Both the position numbers and the translations under genes were made by a program. Positions 17,139-25,693 of a stretch of 64,000 bases of DNA are shown here, piece after piece. The DNA is from Pseudobythopirellula maris (GTDB taxonomy: Bacteria > Planctomycetota > Planctomycetia > Pirellulales > Lacipirellulaceae). Below the pieces are notes generated by a model. The model made no database searches, was not told the DNA's origin, and saw only the letters and a list, made by a program, of their open reading frames with translations. How positions within the stretch are numbered: position 1 is the stretch's first letter; the number at the start of each line of letters is the position of its first letter. The stretch lies in contig NZ_SJPQ01000001.1 in NCBI RefSeq assembly GCF_007859945.1, positions 1,116,001 to 1,180,000 on the forward strand, given 5' to 3'.

Positions 17139-18308
17139 TCAAGACGCGGCGGCCGCCATGAGGCCGGCGAGCGCCGCGAGGGTCGTGTCGAGTTGGGCGT
17201 CCGTGGTCCAGGGCCCGGGGCTGAGGCGGAGCGTCCCCCCTTGGGACGCCGTTCCCAGGGCCTCGTGCAAGCGTGGAGCGCAGTGCAGACCGGCCCGGCA
17301 CTCAACGCCGGCGGCGACTTCGAGCGTCATCGCCAGCTCCTGGGGATCGTAGCCCGAGGCGACGAGGCTCACAACGCCCACACGCTGCGGGGCGCCGGCG
17401 CCGAGGAGCCGCACGCCTTCGGTTGCTTGCAGCCCGGCGAGCAGCCGCCGGTGGGCGGCTTCGCTCTGGCTGCGGAGCCGCGGGCCCTCGGCACCGAGCA
17501 GCTCGGCCACGCCGGCCGCCAGACCGGCGACGCCCGGCATGTTGAGGCAGCCCGCCTCGAAGCGTTCGGGGAGCGTGTCGGGCTGGCGGGGCGACTCGCT
17601 GTGGGCGCCGGTGCCGCCGTGGCGGAGGGGCGTTACATGCGCCGCCAAACCGTCGGCCAGCCACAGCAGCCCGGTGCCGAGCGGCCCCATGAGCCCCTTG
17701 TGCCCCGGCGCCGCCAGCAGGTCGGCCCCCAGTTCGCCCACGTCCAGCGGGAGCCAGCCGAGCGTTTGGGCGGCGTCCACCAGCACCAGCGCGCCCCGCT
17801 CGTGCGCCAGCCGGGCGATCTCGGCGACCGGCTGCACGGCGCCGGTGACGTTCGATGCGTGGGTGACGGCGACCAATCGGGTCGGCTCGGCGAGCGCCTT
17901 GCGGAAATCGTCCGGATCGACCACGCCCTGGGCGTCGCAGCCGAGGGTCTCGATCCGCACGCCGCGTGACTCGGCCAAAGCGTGCAGCGGCCGCAGCACG
18001 GAGTTGTGCTCGCACACGGTGGTGACCACCCGGTCGCCAGCTTGAAGCAGTCCGAAGAGGGCGAGGTTGAGCGCGTCGGTGCCGCTAGCGGTGAAGACCA
18101 CCGAACGCGGGTCCTTCGCCCCGATAAGCCGCGCCACGCCATCGCGGGCCGCCGTCGCCACCCGCGCCGCTTCGACCGCTGCGCCGTGCGACCCCCGCCC
18201 GGCGGGCACGCCGATCTCACGCTGGTAACGGTCGACGGCGTCGTAAACGGCCGGCGGTTTGGGCCAGCTCGTGGCGGCGTTGTCGAGGTAGATGCGAGCA
18301 GGAGACAT
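17139..18308 (-). CDS. Class V aminotransferase, cysteine-desulfurase-like
   Basis: 389 residues. PLP-binding features are visible: IYLDNAATSWPKP, His101 in VCEHNSVLRPLH, Asp178 in VLVDAAQTLGW, Lys204 in APGHKGLMGP. C-terminal cysteines lie in GVECRAGLHCAP, where desulfurases carry the persulfide-forming cysteine; in this subgroup the identity of the reactive Cys is not certain. It lies 128 bases downstream of moaA and 33 bases upstream of the YkgJ-like gene. A role supplying sulfur to MoaD is plausible from position but unproven; Fe-S or tRNA sulfuration are alternatives. Confidence 0.88.
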   Translation of the reverse strand: MSPARIYLDNAATSWPKPPAVYDAVDRYQREIGVPAGRGSHGAAVEAARVATAARDGVARLIGAKDPRSVVFTASGTDALNLALFGLLQAGDRVVTTVCEHNSVLRPLHALAESRGVRIETLGCDAQGVVDPDDFRKALAEPTRLVAVTHASNVTGAVQPVAEIARLAHERGALVLVDAAQTLGWLPLDVGELGADLLAAPGHKGLMGPLGTGLLWLADGLAAHVTPLRHGGTGAHSESPRQPDTLPERFEAGCLNMPGVAGLAAGVAELLGAEGPRLRSQSEAAHRRLLAGLQATEGVRLLGAGAPQRVGVVSLVASGYDPQELAMTLEVAAGVECRAGLHCAPRLHEALGTASQGGTLRLSPGPWTTDAQLDTTLAALAGLMAAAAS

Positions 18309-18362
18309 TCAGAGTGCTACAAAGCTTGTTTGATGGCGAGTCGTGACTTGAATCGATCAGCA

Positions 18363-18427
18363 TGACGAAGCACGAATGACGAACCTGCCGGCTGAGCTTT
18401 TGTCATTCGTCATTCGAGCTACGTCAT
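18363..18427. repeat. Imperfect hairpin made of ATTCGTCATTCG-type words
   Basis: Left arm TGACGAAGCACGAATGACGA and right arm TGTCATTCGTCATTCGAGCT share long complementary stretches, with short word repeats on both sides. It fills the gap between moaA and the class V enzyme. Confidence 0.8.
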
Positions 18428-18436
18428 TCCCTCTTC

Positions 18437-19456
18437 CTATCCGCCGATCTGATACATCGCCCGCTCGGGCCGCACGAACTCGGCGTCGTCGATGCCGTGG
18501 CCGCGTTTCTTCGCGGCGACGCAGTCACTCAGCAGCTGGCGCAGGGCGTTGTCGTCGGCGCCGCTGCGCAGCAACTCGCGGGCGTCCCACTCCTCGGTGG
18601 AGAAGAGGCAGTTGCGCACCTGGCCCTCGGCCGTCAACCGCAGCCGGTCGCAGGCGTCGCAGAACGGTTCGCTCACGGGGTTGATAAACCCAACCACGGC
18701 GCCGGGGCCCTCGACATCGGTCCAGCGGTAGTCGGTCGCGGGTTGGCTTGGCGTGGGGCGCGCGGAGGGCTCGAGCGGGCCGAACTCCGCGGCGAGCAGC
18801 TCACGCAGCTCGGCGCCCGAGAGGACTTGGTCGGCCTGCCAACCGCCGTCGGCGTCGAGCGGCATGTACTCGATGAAACGGAGCTCGTAGCCGCCCGCGC
18901 GGGCGAAACGGGCGAGGTGGGGGGCCTCGGCCTCGGTGAAGCCGCGCATCGCGATCGCGTTGAGGCGGATCCGCGTAAAGCCGGCGCGGCCCGCCGCCTC
19001 GAGTCCGGCCAGCACGCGGCCGAGCCCGTCGCGGCGCGAGATCTCGCGGAACGGCTCGTCGCGCACCGTGTCGAGGCTCACGTTGAGTCGGTCGAGGCCC
19101 GCGCGACGGAGCGGCTCGGCCTGCTCGGCCAAGAGCAACGCGTTGGTCGTCAGGGCGATCTCGTCGACGCCGTCGATCGTACGCAGCATCGTCACCAGTC
19201 GCGGCAGCTCGCTTCGCACTAAGGGCTCGCCGCCGGTGAGCCGAAGCTTTCGCACGCCCATCGTGGCCGCCACGGCGACCAGCCGGGTGATCTCCTCAAA
19301 GGTGAGCACCTCGGCGCGCGGCAGGAACTTGAGCGGGCCGTCCGGCATGCAGTACTGACAACGCAGGTTGCAGCGGTCGGTGACGCTCAAACGCATGCTC
19401 GTGTGCGTGCGGCCGAAGCGGTCGACGAGCGGCGCGTTCGTCTCGGAGCGGCTCAT
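18437..19456 (-). CDS. moaA: GTP 3',8-cyclase (molybdenum cofactor synthesis)
   Basis: Radical-SAM enzyme for the first step of molybdopterin synthesis. 339 residues. N-terminal cluster Cys29-x3-Cys33-x2-Cys36 (SVTDRCNLRCQYCMPDG), the SAM-binding segment KLRLTGGEPLVR, and the C-terminal 4Fe-4S ligands Cys266, Cys269 and Cys283 (EPFCDACDRLRLTAEGQ, then VRNC). It ends with the Gly-Gly tail typical of active MoaA. The start is ATG at 19456, overlapping the moaE stop (ATGA), which implies coupling. A longer open frame to 19675 would run through moaE and is not real. Confidence 0.96.
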   Translation of the reverse strand: MSRSETNAPLVDRFGRTHTSMRLSVTDRCNLRCQYCMPDGPLKFLPRAEVLTFEEITRLVAVAATMGVRKLRLTGGEPLVRSELPRLVTMLRTIDGVDEIALTTNALLLAEQAEPLRRAGLDRLNVSLDTVRDEPFREISRRDGLGRVLAGLEAAGRAGFTRIRLNAIAMRGFTEAEAPHLARFARAGGYELRFIEYMPLDADGGWQADQVLSGAELRELLAAEFGPLEPSARPTPSQPATDYRWTDVEGPGAVVGFINPVSEPFCDACDRLRLTAEGQVRNCLFSTEEWDARELLRSGADDNALRQLLSDCVAAKKRGHGIDDAEFVRPERAMYQIGG

Positions 19457-19893
19457 GGCTCCCCCCCTGACGCGGCGGCCGAAGGGTCGGGGTGCAACCA
19501 CTCTGTCGCGCCGTCGGCGTAGGTCTCGCGTTTCCAGATCGGCGCCTGCTCCTTGAGCGTGTCGATCAACCAGCGAGCGGCCTCGAACGCCTCGCTGCGG
19601 TGGGGCGAGGCGGCGACGACCGCCACGCTCGCCTCGGCGAGCGGCACACGGCCGAGGCGGTGGATCACCTCGCAAGCGGCGAGGCCCCAGCGCTCGGTCG
19701 CCTCGGCCTCAAGACGCCCCAATTCGGCGAGAGCCATCTCGGCGTACGCCTCGTAATCGAGCTGCTGCGTCTGGCGATCGCCTGTGAACTCACGCGTGAC
19801 GCCGACGAACAGCACCACCGCGCCGGCCGTTGCGCTTTGGGCGCGGGCGAGCATTGCGGTGGTGTCGATCGGGGTGTGGGTTAGCTCGGGCAT
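19453..19893 (-). CDS. moaE: Molybdopterin synthase catalytic subunit
   Basis: 146 residues from the ATG at 19893. MoaE converts cyclic pyranopterin to molybdopterin using sulfur carried by MoaD. Family features: AVVLFVGVTREFTGDRQ with the active-site Arg region, LDYEAYAEMALAEL, VIHRLGRVPLAEASVAVV, SPHRSEAFEAARWLIDTLKE and APIWKRETY (with the conserved Lys). The longer frame to 19968 is translated from an intergenic repeat and is rejected. The stop codon overlaps the moaA start by ATGA; moaD lies upstream beyond a 112-base hairpin. Confidence 0.95.
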   Translation of the reverse strand: MPELTHTPIDTTAMLARAQSATAGAVVLFVGVTREFTGDRQTQQLDYEAYAEMALAELGRLEAEATERWGLAACEVIHRLGRVPLAEASVAVVAASPHRSEAFEAARWLIDTLKEQAPIWKRETYADGATEWLHPDPSAAASGGEP

Positions 19894-19904
19894 GACGCGG
19901 GAGT

Positions 19905-19997
19905 GATTGCAAATTGCAAATTGATTAGTGCAAATTGAAAATTGTCGGGGGGCCCTCTCAATTTGCAATCACCAATTTGCAGTTTGCAATTCCCCCC
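19905..19997. repeat. Imperfect hairpin of AATTTGCAATTTGCA-type words inside the moa operon
   Basis: Left side has repeated GCAAATTG words, right side their complements (CAATTTGCAATCACC, CAATTTGCAGTTTGC). It is A/T-rich in a GC-rich genome and takes up almost the whole space between moaD and moaE. Confidence 0.85.
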
Positions 19998-20005
19998 GCC
20001 GCATT

Positions 20006-20251
20006 CTACCCGCCGCTCACCGGCGGGATCAGGGCGAACTCGGCGTCGGGCGGGGCGGGATCGCTGTCGGTGGCGTAGGCGGCGCCGACCGAGATGCGAG
20101 AACGCTCGGCCAGCGACGCGAGCTGCGGCGTTTGATCGGCGATCGCCCGCCGCACGTCGCCCACAACGGCGTTGTCGGCGAGTTCGACGTCGATCGAGTC
20201 GGCGCCCGCCGCCTCACGGGCGCCGGCGAAGAGCAGCACGCGAATCTTCAT
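20006..20251 (-). CDS. moaD: Molybdopterin synthase sulfur-carrier subunit
   Basis: 81 residues, ubiquitin-like fold. Starts KIRVLLFAGAREAAGADSID, contains the VGDVRRAIADQ helix, and ends in the essential Gly-Gly (ALIPPVSGG) that is thiocarboxylated. From the ATG at 20251; a longer frame to 20299 would overlap the end of the upstream oxidoreductase and adds nothing conserved. It precedes moaE and moaA on the same strand. Confidence 0.95.
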   Translation of the reverse strand: MKIRVLLFAGAREAAGADSIDVELADNAVVGDVRRAIADQTPQLASLAERSRISVGAAYATDSDPAPPDAEFALIPPVSGG

Positions 20252-20295
20252 GGCGTGGGTTCCTGAGGCGGGGGCCTCCGTTGCGTGGGACTCCC

Positions 20296-23200
20296 TCAAG
20301 GGGCCTCGGCAGCGGCGGGCTCTCTCGTGTCGGAGTCCGTCGACGCGAGCACTTGCAGTTCGGCCGCCAGCTTAGGCATCAGCCCGTAGCTGAGCGCCAG
20401 CAGCTTGATCGGATGGAGTGTCGGCATCGACGAGCCTTGCTGCATCTGCGTCTTGCACGCGCCGCACTCGGTGGCGCCGACCTGGAACGCGCCCGAGCGG
20501 AGCGTCGAGAGCAACGGCAGGCCGGCCCGCAGGCTGCGGCGGTAATTCTTTCGCTGCAAGCCGTATGCCCCCGCCATGCCGCTGCAGCCCTTCTCGAGCC
20601 GCGTGACACGCAGGTCGGGGATCAGCCGCATGAGGTTCTCGGCCGGGGCCCCGATCTCGAGCGCCTTGAGGTGGCACGGCACGTGGTAGCCGACGGTCAT
20701 CGGCAGCGGCTTGAAGTCGAGCTTCAGCCCGCCGCGTTGGTGCAACCGCCAGAGGAAGTGGCACGCCTCGAACGTGTTCTCGGCCACGAGGGCCGCGTCT
20801 TCGTCGTCGGCCAGCAGTTGCGGGTACTCGTGCGTCAGGGCGAGCACGGCGGCCGGCTCGGTCGCCACGACGGTGTAGCCCTGGCGGATCGCCTCGGCCA
20901 GCAGAGAGATGTTGCGTTCGGCCACCCGGCGGGCGCTGTCGAGCGCGCCGTGGGCGATGAGCGCCATGCCGCTCTGCGACTGCTCGCTGGGGACGTAGAA
21001 GTCGGCGTCGTGGCGCCCGAGCACGAGCTCGAACGCGCGGGCGAGCTGGCGGTCCCAGTGGTTGGCGTAGGTGTCGACAAAGTAGAGCAGCTTGAGCGGC
21101 TTGTCCTTGGCGCTCGCCCGGTGGAGCCGTCGCGACGCCGCCTCGCGCAGGTAAGGCCGGCGGTTCATCTTGGGGAGCTTGCGGCCCTGGGCCAGGCCGG
21201 TCGTCTTCTCCAGCAGCCAGCGGACGCGCGGGTCGCCGAGCGCGGCGTTCGCCAGCCAAGGCGTGCGCGACAGGAACGCAGTGACCAAGTCGAGCCGCGT
21301 CGACCACCACTCGTCGAACCGCTGGCCGTTGGTCTTGATGAACTCGGCCTTGGCCTCGACCATCAGCCGCGGGATGTTGACCTGCGCCGGACACTCGACG
21401 CGGCACATGTGGCAATGGACGCAGAGGTCGGCGACGCTCTTGGTCTCGTCCTTGAACATCTCCTCGGGGGGCAGCGCGCCGGTGAGCACAGCCCGCATGA
21501 GGTTCGCCTTGGCGCGGGGCGACGCCTCCTCGCGCGGCGTGTAGCGGAAGATGGGGCACATGCGAGTGTCTTCATCCGTCGTGCGACAGGCGCCGCAGCC
21601 GTTGCAGTTGCGGGCGGCGTAGGCGGCTTCCTCGACGCCCCAGGCGAGCTGCAAGTCGACCGGGTCGCTCTTGGCGGCGGAGGGCTTGAGCGCCCCCTTG
21701 GGGGGGCCCTGCCCTTCGCCCTGGTCGCCGCCGTAGACGGGCGAGACCAGCCGCAGGTTGTGCGTCATGCGGGCGCCCGGTTGCGGCACGATCTTGCCCG
21801 GGTTCAGCAGCCCCAACGGGTCCCACAGCCGCTTGACCTCGCGAAAGACGTTCACGAGCGGCCCGTGCTGGCGCGAGCTGAACGGCGTGCGGCTGAGGCC
21901 GTCGCCGTGCTCGCCGCTCACCGTGCCGCCCAGCAGCCAGACCTTGTCGTACAGGTCGCTGGCCAGCGTCTCGAGCTTGCGGTGGTCGACCGGGTTCGAG
22001 AGGTCCAAAAGCGGCCGGATGTGCAGCTGCCCGTGGCCGGCGTGGCCGAAGAGCGAGGCGGTGACCTGCCGCCGCTTGAGCGCCTCTTGCATATGGCGGA
22101 AGAAAAGCGGCAGCGCGGCGGGGGGCACCGCGATGTCCTCAACACCCGAGACCGCCCGGCGGTTGCCCTTCAAGCGGTGCAGCGTGGGCGTGAATCGTCC
22201 GGCCAGCCGCTTGAAGAGCCGCTGCTCCTCTTGGCTCTCGGCGAGGAAGGCGCCGGCCGCGAGCCGCTCGACGTCGCTCACGCGGGCGATCATCTCGGCC
22301 AGTCGGTCGCGCACCTCCCGCTCGCTGTCGCCCTGGGCCTCGACGAGCAGCACCGCCTCGGCGGCGCCGGGCAGCATGACCTCGTAGCGTGGGTCGGTGT
22401 CGCGCGCCAGGCCCAAGTGGCGGCGGTCCATCAGGTCGCACGCGCTGGGCCCCAGCGCGGCGATCTCGAGCGACGCGCGGGCCGCCTTGTCGAGGCTGTC
22501 GAACAACAGCAGCGCCGTGTGCTTGTAGGCGGGCAACGGCAGCGTGGCGAGCGTCAGCTCGGTGATCAGGGCCAGCGTCCCCTCGCTGCCGACGACCAAC
22601 TGGGCGAGGTCGATCGGGTCGGTCGCCATCGCCCTCTCCAAGGCGTAGCCGCTGCCGTTCACGGGGCACTTGGGGGCGTGCTCCTCGATCACCGGCCTGC
22701 GCTCGCGGAGCAAATCGCCCAACAGGGTCTCGATCGCCAGCGGCTCGTCGGTCGGCTCGCTCGCTCCGCCGGCCGGTGGGGAACCGAGCGTCCTCTGCTG
22801 CCCGTCGGAGAGCACCACGCGCATCGAACGCACGTGGTCGCGGACCGAGCCGTAGATGAGCCGGTGGCTGCCGCTCGCGTCGACCGCCGCCATGCCGCCG
22901 AGTGTCGTGACGTTCGACATCGCCGGGTCGGGCCCGAACACCCGCCCCGTGGCCGCCAGCCGTTTGTTCAGGTCGTCGAGCACCACGCCCGCCTGCACGG
23001 TCGCCTCGCCGTCGCCCAACGAAACCACGCGGTGCATGTAGCGCGAGAAATCGATCACAACGCCAGACCCGACCGCCCCCCCCGCTAGGCCCGTGCCCGA
23101 GCCGCGGGCGTGGACCGGCAGCTTGTTCTGGGTGCAGTAGCGCAGCACCGCTGACACGTCGGCCGTGCCGCGCGGCAGCACTACCGCCGTGGGGCGGATC

Positions 23201-23313
23201 TCGTAGAGACTCGCGTCGCAGGCGTAGAGCTGCAGGAACAGGTCGTCGCAACGCACCTCACCGGCGATCAAGCCGCGGAGGTCTTCCTCGATGCGCTGGC
23301 GTTCAGAATCCAT
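20296..23313 (-). CDS. Large FAD-linked oxidase/4Fe-4S/cysteine-rich-domain oxidoreductase
   Basis: 1005 residues, a fusion of the three parts usually carried by glycolate oxidase or D-lactate dehydrogenase subunits. N-terminal PCMH-type FAD-binding domain (VVLPRGTADVSAVLRYCTQN, HARGSGTGLAGGAVGSG), FAD-linked oxidase C-terminal domain to about 540, two 4Fe-4S motifs (CNGCGACR near 567, CVHCHMCRVECP near 630), and a CCG-type domain with VPCHLKALEIG near 877 and ECGACKTQMQQ near 949. The enzyme probably oxidises a 2-hydroxyacid and passes electrons to quinone; the substrate is not readable. ATG at 23313 is preferred over the longer low-complexity frame. moaD follows 44 bases downstream. Confidence 0.93.
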   Translation of the reverse strand: MDSERQRIEEDLRGLIAGEVRCDDLFLQLYACDASLYEIRPTAVVLPRGTADVSAVLRYCTQNKLPVHARGSGTGLAGGAVGSGVVIDFSRYMHRVVSLGDGEATVQAGVVLDDLNKRLAATGRVFGPDPAMSNVTTLGGMAAVDASGSHRLIYGSVRDHVRSMRVVLSDGQQRTLGSPPAGGASEPTDEPLAIETLLGDLLRERRPVIEEHAPKCPVNGSGYALERAMATDPIDLAQLVVGSEGTLALITELTLATLPLPAYKHTALLLFDSLDKAARASLEIAALGPSACDLMDRRHLGLARDTDPRYEVMLPGAAEAVLLVEAQGDSEREVRDRLAEMIARVSDVERLAAGAFLAESQEEQRLFKRLAGRFTPTLHRLKGNRRAVSGVEDIAVPPAALPLFFRHMQEALKRRQVTASLFGHAGHGQLHIRPLLDLSNPVDHRKLETLASDLYDKVWLLGGTVSGEHGDGLSRTPFSSRQHGPLVNVFREVKRLWDPLGLLNPGKIVPQPGARMTHNLRLVSPVYGGDQGEGQGPPKGALKPSAAKSDPVDLQLAWGVEEAAYAARNCNGCGACRTTDEDTRMCPIFRYTPREEASPRAKANLMRAVLTGALPPEEMFKDETKSVADLCVHCHMCRVECPAQVNIPRLMVEAKAEFIKTNGQRFDEWWSTRLDLVTAFLSRTPWLANAALGDPRVRWLLEKTTGLAQGRKLPKMNRRPYLREAASRRLHRASAKDKPLKLLYFVDTYANHWDRQLARAFELVLGRHDADFYVPSEQSQSGMALIAHGALDSARRVAERNISLLAEAIRQGYTVVATEPAAVLALTHEYPQLLADDEDAALVAENTFEACHFLWRLHQRGGLKLDFKPLPMTVGYHVPCHLKALEIGAPAENLMRLIPDLRVTRLEKGCSGMAGAYGLQRKNYRRSLRAGLPLLSTLRSGAFQVGATECGACKTQMQQGSSMPTLHPIKLLALSYGLMPKLAAELQVLASTDSDTREPAAAEAP

Positions 23314-23456
23314 GCCGAGGCGGGACGGAGAGCGGGGGCCTTGCGGCCGGCGCCGCGTGATGCCCCTATCGTACACCCCAACGGCCCCGCAACGTAGCCG
23401 CGTCTCGCAAGTCGTCGCGTTCGAGCGGACGAATGCAGCGACCAGTAGACGACGCT

Positions 23457-24170
23457 TCAGTTCTTGCTGAAGCGGGGCGGGTAAGGAGACGAGCCAGCGG
23501 CGAGCGGAGATTCGGCCGCTGCGGGGCCGGTCTCGATCAACGAGAGCAGCCGCTCGGTGCGTTGCAGCACGTCGGCCTCGCCGAGCAGCCGCTGACGCTC
23601 CGAGCGAGCGATCGGCAAGGTGTAAGCCGCCAAGTCGCATAACACGCCGAGCGGCAACGCTTCGTCCAACGCGGTTTGGAGCATCTCGGGCGGCTCGCCG
23701 TGCGGCAAGTTTTGCTTGAGCGCCCAGGTCACCCGGTCTCGCAAGGCTTTGCAATCGCACGACGCGAGCGTTGGCTCGAGATCGTCAATCAGCTCGACCC
23801 GCGCCCGACGGAACGAACGGGGCGGGTCGATCTCGGCGCCAAACCGAACGCGCCGCAGCCCCAAGAGCAGCAGGTTGTAGCGGCCGTCTTCAAAGCGGTG
23901 GTGGGTGACGATCCTGCCCAGGCAGCCGAACGTTTCGACCGGCGGGCGGCTCTCGTAGTCGTGCTCCCAACCGGGGCTGAGCGTCGCCATGGCGATCAGC
24001 CCGTCGCCCGCCACGGCCTCTTCGGCCATCTCGCGGTAGCGGCTCTCGAACACGTGCAGCGGCTGCACGATGTGGGGGAACAGCACCAGGTCCGGCAACG
24101 GGAAGACCCGCGCGACGCCCGAAAACCGCGACGAGTCAAAGGGTAGCGATTCTTCGCCGAAAAGAGACAC
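23457..24170 (-). CDS. LON substrate-binding domain protein
   Basis: About 237 residues from a GTG at 24170; the frame is open to 24398 but the upstream part is not conserved-looking. The LON N-terminal domain (PF02190) covers most of the protein: VFPLPDLVLFPHIVQPLHVF, FESRYREMAEEAVAGDG, then GCLGRIVTHHRFEDGRYNLL and the LRRVRF segment. There is no ATPase or peptidase domain, so this is a stand-alone LON-like protein of the kind common in many bacteria, function unproved. Start choice is uncertain. It lies downstream of the RNase D gene on the same strand, 247 bases apart. Confidence 0.85.
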   Translation of the reverse strand: MSLFGEESLPFDSSRFSGVARVFPLPDLVLFPHIVQPLHVFESRYREMAEEAVAGDGLIAMATLSPGWEHDYESRPPVETFGCLGRIVTHHRFEDGRYNLLLLGLRRVRFGAEIDPPRSFRRARVELIDDLEPTLASCDCKALRDRVTWALKQNLPHGEPPEMLQTALDEALPLGVLCDLAAYTLPIARSERQRLLGEADVLQRTERLLSLIETGPAAAESPLAAGSSPYPPRFSKN

Positions 24171-24417
24171 GGCCGAGCCAAGGAAGAGGGAACGAAGCAG
24201 AGAGATCGGGGCAATGGGCCTCGACTTACACTCTAGTCCGGCGCGACTCGGGAGGCAAAACCGGGCAGCGGAGCCAAAAGGGCCTCCCTGGGCCCCGGGG
24301 AACCGCGTTTCGGCCCCCACCTCAAGCCCCAGGGACCCGCTGCGGCAAGAATCGACGCCGATGGGCATTTCACGAGGCGAGCACTGTTCGACCCGCACTC
24401 AGGCTATTCGACACGGT

Positions 24418-25599
24418 CTATTCGACACTGTCGAATTCGAGCGGCTCTTCGCTCTTGGGGTTGCCGATGCGGATCGATTTCTTACCCGCCAGCAGGTCGT
24501 TGATCAGATTGCCCACCAGCTCCGCGCGCCAGCCGGAGGCGAGCGATGGGGGGTCATCGTGCTTGCTGCTGTAGCCGAGGCGGTCGCTGATCAGCGTGCG
24601 CAGGTCGGTCGCGGTGCAGGCGAGGCTCGCCGCCACGTCGGCGCGCCGACAGAGGCTCGTGATCGCAGGAGCCAGGAACTGGCCCAGCAGGTTGAGTTGC
24701 GGCGGGGGCGGCTTACGACGCGGGCCGGTGATGCCGTCCAGGTCGGCGTCGAGCCCCAATTGGACGGCGTGGGCGATGTCTTCGGTCGACCGCTTCAGCT
24801 GCCCGTGCTGCATGCCGCGGATCGCCCGCAGCTTCTCGACACGCGAGTCTTTTTTCTTCGCGAGCTCGACAATTAGGTCGTCGCGCAACACGCGTTTGGG
24901 GGGCAGGTCGCGGCGCTCGGCCTCTTGCTGGCGCCAGCGCCACACCTCGCGGACGATCGCCAAGCTGCGCGGCGGCAGGTTGCCCACGCCGGACACCTTG
25001 CGCCAACGCTCCCGCGTGCGGGCCTCGGTCACCTCGTGGACGAAGGACTCGGTCTCTTCGGCCAGCCACTCGGCGCGGCCCCGTTTCTCGAGCCGGCCCA
25101 TGATCTTGTCGTGCAACGGGAACAGGTGCCGCACGTCTTCCAGGGCGTAGTTGATCTGATCATTGGAGAGCGGCCGTCGGCGCCAGTCGGTCCGCTGCTC
25201 GCCCTTCTGGACGCGGATCTTCAGGTGCTTGGTCACCACCGAGGCGTACGCCGCCGGGTACTCCGTGCCGCAGAACGCCGCGGCGATCTGGGTGTCGAAC
25301 AGATTGACAGGCGGCTTGTCGACCGCCTGCAGGCAGAAGTTGATCTCCTCGCGCGCCGCGTGGGCGATCGTCACGTGCGAGCCCTCGCTCAGCACCCGCC
25401 AAAAGGGCGTGAGGTCCGGCACGTCGAGCGGGTCGATGACCGCCATCCCCTCCTTCGAGACCACCTGCACCAGGCAGAGCTGCGGCCGGAAGGTGTCTTC
25501 GGAAACGAACTCCGTGTCGAAGCCGATCCGGTCGCAGTCTTTGAGCCGCTCGCAGTAGTCGGCGAGTTCAGCGGGGGTGTGGATCGACAGGTGCGACAC
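24418..25599 (-). CDS. rnd: Ribonuclease D
   Basis: 393 residues. DEDD exonuclease domain: Asp28 and Glu30 in RIGFDTEFVSED, the second acidic motif in TIAHAAREEINF, and the YALEDVRHL motif that holds the last catalytic Asp. The HRDC helicase-RNaseD domain is seen around 205-290 (LPPRSLAIVREVWRWRQQEA) with a second HRDC-like region near the C-terminus. It trims the 3' ends of tRNA precursors and other small RNAs. The gene is separate from the antiporter upstream by about 95 bases. Confidence 0.94.
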   Translation of the reverse strand: MSHLSIHTPAELADYCERLKDCDRIGFDTEFVSEDTFRPQLCLVQVVSKEGMAVIDPLDVPDLTPFWRVLSEGSHVTIAHAAREEINFCLQAVDKPPVNLFDTQIAAAFCGTEYPAAYASVVTKHLKIRVQKGEQRTDWRRRPLSNDQINYALEDVRHLFPLHDKIMGRLEKRGRAEWLAEETESFVHEVTEARTRERWRKVSGVGNLPPRSLAIVREVWRWRQQEAERRDLPPKRVLRDDLIVELAKKKDSRVEKLRAIRGMQHGQLKRSTEDIAHAVQLGLDADLDGITGPRRKPPPPQLNLLGQFLAPAITSLCRRADVAASLACTATDLRTLISDRLGYSSKHDDPPSLASGWRAELVGNLINDLLAGKKSIRIGNPKSEEPLEFDSVE

Positions 25600-25693
25600 G
25601 GGGGGCGTGCTCGGGGCTCGATTCTCGGGGAAAGCCCGAGTTTAGAGCGCACGGCCGCCCCCCGACAGGGCGGTCTCACTCACAGCCTCCCGC

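Noticed and set aside
16524-17969. 481-residue plus-strand frame
   Set aside because: Shadow of the YkgJ and class V enzyme genes, whose motifs are intact on the minus strand.
19454-19675. Longer N-terminus for MoaA
   Set aside because: It would run through moaE in another frame; the conserved MoaA begins at 19456.
19942-23088. 1048-residue plus-strand frame
   Set aside because: Arg/Gly/His-rich shadow of the FAD oxidoreductase on the other strand, with the start inside an intergenic repeat.
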